Assembly: GCA_021399445.1 (NCBI GenBank)
Contig: JAJTUQ010000002.1
Span: 3,348,001 to 3,412,000 of the forward strand
DNA: 64,000 nt
Direction: 5' to 3'
Source: Xylogone sp. PMI_703
Lineage: Eukaryota; Ascomycota; Leotiomycetes
Positions within the stretch are counted from its first letter, which is position 1. The number at the start of each line of letters is the position of its first letter. The notes beneath the pieces were generated by a model. The model was not told the origin of the DNA. It ran no database searches and was given only the letters and a program-made list of their open reading frames with translations. This document shows, piece after piece, positions 55,890 through 64,000 of this stretch. Made by a program: the position numbers and the translations under genes.

Positions 55890-56927
55890 CTTGAAAAATT
55901 CACGCGTTTCGAGGGCAGGCGGGGCGAAGGTGGACGCGCAATTAGGATGTCAATTACAATCCGGATACTGCCAGAGAAGGTGACCGGTATATTGTTTAAA
56001 AAACGAGAAAGTGGAAGGAAATTGCAACGCGCAAAAAGGACGTACACGAATGAGCGTGAGGGCTAAGTCGTGTTGTAGCTTCCAACGAGTGATCCTTTGC
56101 GCTATCATCGAATATCCGCAAAGGTCCCCAGTGCCTAGACGCGAACAGGAGAGCCTGCCGCCAAACTCTAGACGCGCCGCAAAGAGCTGTATCACGTGAT
56201 AAAATGTCTCTGGCCGAAAGCGGTATAGCAGCACCTTGCTCCATTGCAGGCGCTGAGGCCCTCACAGCCCTAGCTCCAGGGATAGCATGCGGAATGAGAT
56301 CACCTCACAAAAGAAGCTCAGGTCTGGCCAAACCTGCAATTTCAGGTTGCAGTTTTGCATGTGCCAACTTGGCCAGTCTCCATCCACGTGTAGACATTTT
56401 TTGCTATCTTTTGAGTCTCATGCTCCCCGGCTGTCTTCTTTAGGTATTCAAATACCGAACGTTGTCCTCTTCTGCTCTGACATTTGGTTGATGCCCTTTT
56501 TGGAGTTCCAGATCTTTTGTTCGGTAGAGGGCTTCATCCAACCACATCATCCCAAACAGCCACGATCCCCAAGTCGTGGCTTGCAACGAACAACGGGCGC
56601 GAAAATCCCCATTCTGGCCACCCCAAAAGCTTCGTTTCGGCCGTCAGCAATCTGAAGAACATCCACCTGACTCGAGCGAAAGCTCAGCGCCATCCCATCT
56701 CGAGGCGGGGATTTGAATGTGGGCGATAGCGTGATTGCCTGGGTTTACAGCACCGAGTTAGGTCTTGTGTCCTAACTGTGTTTTCTCTGTGAGTTAAGCC
56801 CCGGGCCTCGTGCCTATTCCATTAGTTGTATTTCATATATAGCATGTACCTGGGAGCCTTCCTGTGTGCCTAGATGACTCTTGCTTGGATGACCTTTTGT
56901 CACGCACACGTTTCTCGACGTTGAAAC
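55890..56927. promoter_or_regulatory. Divergent smc1/gpc1 promoter with ACGCG cores and E-box
   Basis: A 1-kb shared upstream region. ACGCGT lies at 55902-55907 and ACGCG cores at 55934, 56027, 56139 and 56172, all on the smc1 side. A 12-bp palindrome TATCACGTGATA with an E-box is at 56190-56201. Apparent frames around 56204-56729 have no support. Confidence 0.6.
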
Positions 56928-58694
56928 ATGGCTGATGTATTAGTTGTTCGAGCAGCTGCCTCCCTTCGTTTTCACGAGTTCAAGGGCCATTTACATCAGC
57001 ACACGGTACAAGAGATATCAGGCCCAATGCCGCTCCCACGATCCAAATCAGAACCGTCATTAGACGCAACGATGCTGTCTTCCGAGATGGACCAACTCGG
57101 AGCAGAGGAATCATCCACAGCATCGACGGCTGCAGACTTCAACAAAGCTACACCAGCTTCAACCACTCCTGCAGTATCTCCCAAACTCTCACCAAAGCTT
57201 TCACCCAGAATGTCTCCGAGGCTTTCTCGAAATCCGTCGATTTCTGGGAGTAGCTCCTACCAGGAAGACTGGGATGCTTTCCCACCTTTAGACAGGCTTA
57301 CAGTCCTCGACATACTCGACAACTTTGCGCTTCCTCTACAACTAGAGAAGCTACAGCATACTATTGCAGTGCAGACGGAGAAAGTTCGAAAACAGAGAGA
57401 TGCACTGAGAACTCGTGGCAGCCACGCGAAAGATCGAGTCGTCGAGGAATGGCGGAGACGGGTCCCTCCGGCTGATGAACAGCTAGAACGGTATCGGAAG
57501 AAGATGCGCGACAATGTAGAGAGGCTTGGGAGACGCTGGAACGACACCAAAGTAGTCACGGCTCGTGAAAAGATCGCATTTATTTGCGGAGTTTTGAATG
57601 TCCTCATCAGTGGCTACATTATCGGCGGTTTTGCAGAATGGTTCCCACTCTGGTATACGGCGCAGCTCCTCTACCTGATGCCTATCAGAGGATACCTTTA
57701 TAAGAAGCGTGGCTATCACTATTTCCTGGCGGATCTCTGTTACTTTGTCAACTTCCTGACATTAATGACTATCTGGGTCTTCCCGCAATCCAAACGTCTC
57801 TTCATATCAACCTACTGTCTTGCGTATGGAAATAACGCTATCGCAATCGTCATGTGGAGGAACTCGATGGTGTTCCACAGTTTTGATAAAATCACTAGTC
57901 TTTTCATCCATATCATGCCCTGCGTCACTCTTCATTGCATAGTCCATCTTTATCCCCAGTCATTCCAACAAGAGCGTTACCCTGCCGTGTGGGCCATCAA
58001 AAATGCACCTGTGGGATCTCCCGAACACTATGGAGTCCTGTTCATGATGCTATGGTCAACATTACCCTATGCGGTCTGGCAACTGAGCTACCACCACTTC
58101 ATCACAGTTCGACGACGTGAGAAGATTGCGGCAGGCCGGCCTACCTCTTTCACATGGCTCCGAAGATCCTATTCGAAAGCATGGATCGGAAAGCTTGTCT
58201 TGTCACTACCCGAGCCGTTGCAAGAACCATCATTCATGTTGATACAATATTCGTATGCTGTGCTTACCATGCTCCCATGTCCACTCTGGTTCCACTCTCG
58301 TGAAGCAAGCGCCGTCTTCTTGGTAGGGGTGTTCTGCTGGAGTGTGTATAATGGCGCAACGTACTATATTGACGTCTTCGGCAAGAGATTCCAGAATGAA
58401 CTAGAGGCCATGAAGAGAGAGGTAGCGAAATGGCAGAACAGTCCCGATTTGGTCAGTCCCGTCTTGACACCAAAGGGTGAGGGACACAATGGGGATAGAG
58501 AAATCCTTAGCATGCTTGAGGGAGAGATGGCCAATGCCAATGTCAATGGCAATCATCAGAGGACTACAAGTGGAGGCGGCGACGTGGATATGATTCCATT
58601 GTTGAGTGAACAGGCCGAAGGCACCGCCACCTCAATAGATCACGGGGCGCAAGATGTTGCAAGGGAGAGGAAGGCTGGCGAGTTACCTGCGTAA
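56928..58694 (+). CDS. gpc1: Glycerophosphocholine acyltransferase Gpc1 (DUF2838)
   Basis: A single 588-aa exon. The N-terminal ~120 residues are Ser/Pro-rich and probably cytosolic (SPKLSPKLSPRMSPRLS). A basic helical stretch (TEKVRKQRDALRTRG...YRKKMRDNVERLGRRWNDTK) leads into about eight membrane segments starting at IAFICGVLNVLISGYIIGGF. Family-typical sequences follow: RGYLYKKRGYHYFLADLCYF, NSMVFHSFDKITSLFIHIMP, the histidines of LHCIVHLYP, LWSTLPYAVWQLSYHHFITV and GATYYIDVFGKRFQNELEAM. These identify the DUF2838/Gpc1 family. Yeast Gpc1 acylates glycerophosphocholine with acyl-CoA to lyso-phosphatidylcholine, salvaging choline lipids and remodelling phosphatidylcholine. The C-terminal 100 residues are variable. 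It is divergently transcribed from smc1. Confidence 0.94.
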   Translation: MADVLVVRAAASLRFHEFKGHLHQHTVQEISGPMPLPRSKSEPSLDATMLSSEMDQLGAEESSTASTAADFNKATPASTTPAVSPKLSPKLSPRMSPRLSRNPSISGSSSYQEDWDAFPPLDRLTVLDILDNFALPLQLEKLQHTIAVQTEKVRKQRDALRTRGSHAKDRVVEEWRRRVPPADEQLERYRKKMRDNVERLGRRWNDTKVVTAREKIAFICGVLNVLISGYIIGGFAEWFPLWYTAQLLYLMPIRGYLYKKRGYHYFLADLCYFVNFLTLMTIWVFPQSKRLFISTYCLAYGNNAIAIVMWRNSMVFHSFDKITSLFIHIMPCVTLHCIVHLYPQSFQQERYPAVWAIKNAPVGSPEHYGVLFMMLWSTLPYAVWQLSYHHFITVRRREKIAAGRPTSFTWLRRSYSKAWIGKLVLSLPEPLQEPSFMLIQYSYAVLTMLPCPLWFHSREASAVFLVGVFCWSVYNGATYYIDVFGKRFQNELEAMKREVAKWQNSPDLVSPVLTPKGEGHNGDREILSMLEGEMANANVNGNHQRTTSGGGDVDMIPLLSEQAEGTATSIDHGAQDVARERKAGELPA

Positions 58695-59683
58695 ATTAAC
58701 TAGCAATTTCCCCTGTTATTTGTTGTTTTCTCTGTCATCCCATATCTCTCTATATAGCTCGATCCAGATGGCTGTTTATGGTTGTTATGAATATTTATGA
58801 TTTATGTTATGTTAGGTTCCCTTTGCCGGGCTCTGGTGTTTATCCTGTTTTTGAAGAACATACCGACTCTTTTCATTTTTACTCCTTGTTAGTTCCTTAG
58901 TTTCACACTATTAGTGGTCAGGTCCTCCAGGCATTTGAACAGGCGCGCAAATATACCACCATCATTGTTTTATTTTGGAATAGATTGACGAGGAGGGGGC
59001 GTTTATGATGTTCAACCTTACCCCTAGCCCTGAAGGCTTTCGTTGTTGCGGGTTCACTTCTCATGAGGTTGAAACTATTGGTTTAAAGCACACACACCCT
59101 TTCGTTCTGGAAATCAAATTGTCTGAGCTTTAGATAGTTGAGTTTGATTCTAGCTAGCTGCAACTTCCGTTTCATGCAGAAGTCTAATATCAACGATTTA
59201 CTTTCAGAAAATTAAAGTATCTTTTTGCGGTGGTTTGCCTAAAGCGAGATCAGATTGCCACTTCCTCCCTCCCTTCTCCTTCTCCCCAATCTCTGCCTTT
59301 CCGGTGCTGTGCTGTGCTCCTGCAAAAAAGACTTCCTTCTTTTTCCTGGAATTATAGCTCAAAACATTTGCAGAGACAAGCTAAACAGTCAAATATTTTC
59401 GCCTGTCGCCCCCATATGATATATGCCCGTTCGCCCTGCGCGCCGCTCATGAAATGCATGCATTTTACCCTTGCTGCATTTTTGGTTTGCCAAAGATAGA
59501 TCATTAACCCCCATTTGCGCCAGATGAATGCCTAACCTCCCATGTCGTGAATATGAACATTAGCAACCGGTCCCGGTTGCAGTATTAAGTAGATCTTTGT
59601 TCATGCCTCTTTCCTGATTCCAGTGCCGCTGGTATCGTATAAATGAGTAAACAAGATGGTATTGTACAGATCGATGCCCTCTT
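58695..59683. other. Convergent 3' flanks of gpc1 and cdh1
   Basis: A 1-kb spacer between convergent genes. It holds 3' untranslated sequence and no gene I can support. An 89-codon frame at 59230-59499 has no motif. Confidence 0.55.
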
Positions 59684-61746
59684 TCATCGAATAACTCCCC
59701 AGTCACCAAGTCGACTCGTGCCTCCAGCTTCTCCTTCTTCTCTTTGGCCTGGTTTTCTCCCGAATACGTTCCAGAATCTTAGCGTCTCGTCACCAGCGCC
59801 TGTGACAACGACTCTGCCATCTGGGCTCATAGCAAGGTACAAGACTCTGTAAGTATGTCCTGTTAAACTGACAACTTGCTGCATACTTGGATACTTCCAG
59901 ACAACGATCTGGTTTTGCGAGTAACCGTGTGTGCTAACTATCTCGTTTGAATTCTTTGACCAAGCAAGATTACACACTTGAGATCCAGTATCGATTTCGT
60001 TGATGGTGGTACCGCGAAGTGTGTCATGGAAAATGATCCGTCGATCCGCTGTTCCTCCTCCAGATGCGAGAAGACCCCGTTGGTGAGGTGACCAAGAGAT
60101 AGCCTTCACAGCTGCTGTATGGTCGCTGAATTTGAAGAGTGGATTCTCCGAGAGTTTATCCCAAACCATGAGCTTGTTATCATTGCCGCCAGAGGCGAGC
60201 TGACCATCCTCACAGTTCCATCGTAAGCCACAAACTTCTTGTTTATGACCCACTAGCTTTTTGATCCACTGATCCGGAGCACGAACGTCACGGTGGTAGA
60301 TCAGTCGGTCTCTCGATCCAGATGTAAGGATATGATCGTTCCAGGCAAGTGACCCAACGCGAGCAGTGTGACCGGTCATAGTACGAAGACGGCGGGTACG
60401 TTCTGCATCCCAAATCTGGACAAGGCCCTTACCCGTCCCAATCGCAATGTGAGAACCTCTCTGGATCCATGAAACGCTGGTGACGGTGTCGTCTTGGAGT
60501 TCACATAATTTATTTACTCTGCCAGATGTGGAGTTCCACATGTAGACACAGCTTCCAAGACCGACTCCAAGAACATTGCTACTTCCCCAGTCGACCAAAT
60601 TTAAGTAAAAGTCATCTGCTAGATCTGGAGCGTCAAGAACCTTATATGGAACTTTGCTTACGACTCGTGGCTGTTTCCGAGGACTCAACAGCATTCTTTG
60701 GCTCCCAAGCCTCACGGGAGAAAGGCTGTAAAGCTCTGATGTTGCGTTTAGATTGGGTCCGTGTCTGCTCTGGGGTGTCCTTGAAGGTGTGGGATGGCCA
60801 GCTATATTAGTATGATGTCGAGGCGACATATATGTAAATAGATTTTTATGGGGCGTCGAGGGTGTTCCAGAGCTGGGTAATGGAGAGATAGAGGCCCCCG
60901 TGGGGGGAGTATGAATCCGGGTGGAATCGTTAATTCCTGCTACAGAAGGGATGATACTGTTGTCAGGTGAAAGGCTGGGTGGTGTAGGCTGCGGTATCGT
61001 GGCATCGAATATTTCAGCCCGAAGTAGGGTTGAGTATGTTCGGTTTGCTTCTTCAGCTATTGATTTGATTAGGATATCTTTATCTGACGATTCATGAAAA
61101 TGACCGGCAACTCACTCTTCTGAAAGTGAAGCTCGCCATGAGGCGCACGCTTCTTCTGCTTCGAAGGAGTCGCAGGAGAGCCATCATCATGTAATAAGCT
61201 AAAGCTGGCTTGGAGATCCTGCCCTTCTCGGTTTGGAATGAACCTACAAAGGTCAGAAATGAGTGTCTAAGCTGAGATTCTTGCCCCCACACATGAAACC
61301 CAAAGCCAAAGAATTTAGAACAAAGACCATACACTCAAAATCCCCCCACCCTGAATCTTCCAAGATGGATATCTTTGAGTGTAGCATGTTCTAGACAGAA
61401 AGAAATTCGATACTAACCTATCACCGTAGACTCGTTGTCGCTTCCTGCTAGGGCTCCCCCCAGGAGTAATATCTCGATGCCTGCTTCCGGCTTCGTCGAA
61501 TTCTTTCAATAACGCCTTGTTCAGCGCATTTGGATCAATAGCTTCACTATTTGACGGACCAGCTCTACTGTTTCGCATGATGTTTTCTTCATTATTCCTC
61601 CTTTCCGATCGTCGCTTTTCTATAGCTGGAGGAGGGGTAGTAGTGCGACGTGGGGTGCCCAGAGGCGGGGTATTGAGAGCATTTATTTTCTTTATATTAT
61701 TACTCGGAGAGAGGAGAGAGCTGATACGGTCCTCGTTGGTAGCCAT
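59684..61746 (-). CDS. cdh1: APC/C activator Cdh1 (fizzy-related)
   Basis: Three exons on the minus strand, 61746-61418, 61243-61116 and 61056-59684, encode 609 aa. Introns are 174 and 59 nt. The first junction completes the C-box DRFIPNR (residues 109-115), which docks on the anaphase-promoting complex. TYSTLLRAEIFD is the conserved post-C-box helix. SP/TP sites are abundant in the N-terminal half (TPPLGTPRR, SPSRKRQR, PTPPSLSP), consistent with inhibitory CDK phosphorylation. The seven-bladed WD40 propeller starts after KVLDAPDLADDFYLNLVDWG and includes GSHIAIGTGKGLVQIWD, VGSLAWNDHILTSGSRD and QLASGGNDNKLMVWD. The protein ends GVIR, the IR tail. The DAPDLADDFYLNLVDW and RVLYLAMSPDG sequences and the long N-terminus point to Cdh1 (Srw1/Ste9) rather than Cdc20. 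It targets mitotic cyclins and other substrates for destruction from late mitosis through G1. Confidence 0.95.
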
Positions 61747-64000
61747 GGTGACTTCTCAGAGGTGTCGCAAGAGGTAGTCTAGTAGAAGGTGAGTTTGTAT
61801 TGCTTCCTGGCAGAATCACAGGCCCCGCGCCTGTCTGCCAGGTATAATAAATTTCCAAATCTGTCCAGCTTGTTATTCCACAGCAAATAGCTTCTTTGAA
61901 CGAGTGACCAAGATCGTGCTTGTCGTGCTTGTTGGGTCGCGACAGATCGGTACTTGACGATCGCGGGTGTCCGTTGCCCTGCCACCTGAGATTCGATCCG
62001 CGCCTCTCAATTAATGCCTCGAAAATGGCCGACCGAGGTTGTTGACGGTCGCAGATATCGATCTACAGGTATCTCAGCTAATTATTCCCTCTGGTATAAC
62101 AGCAATGCGCCCGTCGCCGCTTCGTCGTGGTTGCTTTGGTTGTGTTCAGGTCCGGATTGAGATAATGTTGTTGCGAAGGGGAGACGGCACAATAGCTGGA
62201 GCGGCAGCGCTAATCCTCAATAGGCCTAATCAGGCTTAAGCGACGGCGGGCTGGTATTCGAGGGGTGCAGGTCCTGGTGGTGAATGATGGTGAGAGTGAG
62301 AGAAGCGATTTCAACGACAGATGTGAGGGCCACAACGAGAGTGTAAGATGCAATTGCGGTTGAGAGTGCACGAAAGCTGAAGTTCAGCGAGATGAAAGAA
62401 TGTGTGCTGTGGTACGGATGTAGTGCGTTCTCCAGCAAGCCAGCCCAACCACGAATCCTCAAGGGCGCGCCTGTTCCATCGCACGTACCGCGACTTTTGC
62501 ACCCGAGGGTCGCTGTCAAAGTAGCCCAGACCAAAACAATTGCCCAAAGCAGCGACAAACGAGTGGCTCGTTTCTCTGTTCTTTTGCTTTGTTATGGCCC
62601 AAGCCACGCCGGACACGCGAAAGGAGAACTGCCGACTGGCCCCGACGCGTCTCAGGGGCTGGTCTGCGGTGGTTGATTGGCTGTCAGCAGGCTGAACGCG
62701 TAAAGAGGCTACGGCCGCCCACCACAACCATCCGCGTACTTCACAACAAGAGATTCACAGCTCGTCGCTGAGGATCCTAAAGTAACCGCACTGAGATTCA
62801 CTAGCTTTTCACCCAAGTGCACAATTATTTGTCCATCCAGATCATCAGGAGAGAAGCCGTGTTGAATCTAGACCTTACCATAGAAGAAGCCGATCTAGCA
62901 AGTATAAACAAACAACAGCCACAGGTACCCAAAGGCAAAAACACTCCATAATAATGGCGAAAGTTCCTTGTTTAGATGATATCTAAACAGCTGTGTTCAG
63001 TGACGTGCAAGTGATGGCCAAGATTTACACTCCCCTCCTCCCTCAATATCCAGCAGTCACGGTACTTGGCTTCTCCCGTGACGCGTATTTGAGAGCATCA
63101 CTACTCCGTACAACGTGATTTCTCCACATTTCTCCTACCTCCCCTCTCGTTTGAAGCTATGACTTCTCTGCATACGGAGAATCCAACGTCATCACTGTGA
63201 ATAGGCGAGTGTGTTTCTGGCGAGCTTTGACTTGGGGCCCAGCCTGTATTATTCAGAAGACTGGACCCTAGGTGTGAGTCGCTTCAGTTCCACGCTCGCT
63301 CAGCTAATTATCTAAGTTATCATCCAGGGTTCCTGCATAGGATGACAAACCATCACAGGTTACTATGTGTAGGGACACCAAGAGTGTGATTGGCAGGCAT
63401 AATGTTTCCAGCTACATTTCCGTACTGACTGATGGGAACACAGAGGCCAGGTAAGATGTCTAGCTTTGACCCTCAATCTCTAGGTGCTTGTATAATCTAT
63501 TGTTTCACGAGTAACTACCAATCACTTGAGACTAGTAGCACTACAGAATGACTAGGGGTGACATTTCTAGGAGTCTAGAAATCTCATGAACTACTAAGAG
63601 ATTTTAGCCTTGATGTACGGCAATGAAGCATGGTGCGATAGGATTTAGTAGAAGGAGTTAGTAAACAGGATATCATGGTCTCATAACGATGTTTCGACCT
63701 CTGCGAAAGAAGATTGCAGGCTAAGAGTTTCTATGTAAAGATGAACTGACCATACAAAGCTCTCATGCTGGATGTGGTACGACAAACTCCCACTACAGAA
63801 GTCTAGAGCTAAACCCCAATTACTAGGCATATCGAAACAGAGCATACATAAAAGAAAGCAACAGGACTGGCGCAATTGCCCCCAATTAGAAGCAATTACG
63901 ACGTCTAGACGATCGAGTCTTTATCCTACATAGCTTGCGTGGAATGCCTTGAATACCGCATGCCTCGCCTGAGGTGTGTATCAGGACGTCATAGCTCTAG
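61747..64000. other. cdh1 promoter and gene-free right end
   Basis: 2.25 kb upstream of cdh1 to the window edge. The cdh1-proximal kilobase is GC-richer. An ACGCGT lies near 63081 in GTGACGCGTATT. No frame has a recognisable motif or splice continuity. A gene starting beyond the right edge cannot be excluded. Confidence 0.5.

Noticed and set aside
56204..56729. Overlapping plus-strand frames between smc1 and gpc1
   Set aside because: They fall in the divergent promoter, are mutually overlapping and show no conserved sequence.
56700..56790. Minus-strand tRNA-like 3' half (ATTCAAATCCCC)
   Set aside because: The T stem does not pair, no acceptor or anticodon stem could be drawn, and it is at most a chance resemblance or a decayed tRNA.
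7864..63179. Recurrent TACGGAG/CTCCGTA word
   Set aside because: I found about nine occurrences on both strands, close to the roughly eight expected for a 7-mer in 64 kb, so it is not enriched.
1..64000. CRISPR arrays, bacterial operons, secondary-metabolite cluster or intact transposon
   Set aside because: No spaced direct repeats, no polycistronic gene packing, no PKS/NRPS/terpene core gene, and no transposase, reverse transcriptase or paired terminal repeats were seen.

Overview
This is a nuclear segment from a filamentous ascomycete (Pezizomycotina). The evidence is short introns (mostly 48-250 nt) with GTRNGT donors and CTRAC branch sites, a tRNA-Ser with an intron, and typical fungal proteins: Vam7, a GH55 glucanase, Gpc1, Nto1 and an AA1-like secreted protein. 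A leotiomycete (Helotiales-like) source would fit, but that is an inference from general resemblance. I see no bacterial, viral or organellar sequence and no intact transposon.

Layout, left to right. 410-1240 (+) encodes a small AA1-like secreted protein. 4220-5421 (+) encodes an unknown protein with two candidate Atg8-interacting motifs. 8699-11441 (-) encodes a proline-rich, coiled-coil membrane protein with a 15-bp minisatellite. 15492-17981 (-) encodes a six-exon nuclear-type protein with a TFIIS/LEDGF-like domain. 19485-20633 (-) is the SNARE Vam7. 21362-22455 (-) is the microtubule plus-end protein EB1/Bim1. 23496-26459 (-) is a secreted GH55 exo-beta-1,3-glucanase. 29504-30668 (-) is a cinnamyl/ADH6-type alcohol dehydrogenase. 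31980-35704 (-) is the PHD scaffold Nto1. 39007-40789 (+) is dynactin p62. 41126-42274 (-) is ribosomal protein eS7. 42955-43056 (-) is tRNA-Ser(GCT). 44665-46721 (-) is an F-box/WD40 protein. 49013-49534 (+) is a DUF7704 membrane protein. 51889-55889 (-) is cohesin Smc1. 56928-58694 (+) is the acyltransferase Gpc1. 59684-61746 (-) is the APC/C activator Cdh1.

These genes do not form a biosynthetic cluster. Several share a cell-division or cytoskeleton theme (EB1, dynactin p62, an SCF-type adaptor, Smc1, Cdh1), and Nto1 and the TFIIS-N-like protein both look like chromatin proteins. I take this as ordinary housekeeping gene order.

The least explained material is between genes. Long gene-free tracts (about 5.4-8.7, 11.4-15.5, 26.5-29.5, 35.7-39.0, 46.7-49.0, 49.5-51.9 and 61.7-64.0 kb) carry two non-random signals. 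One is a 14-mer, GACGTGCAACAAAA, found four times in the same orientation within 1.3 kb, with a diverged inverted copy near 1.84 kb. The other is a strong excess of TACTGTAC/GTACAGTA words, nearly all intergenic. Splice junctions were assigned by eye from consensus sites and protein-family continuity. I see no convincing new multi-gene system here.
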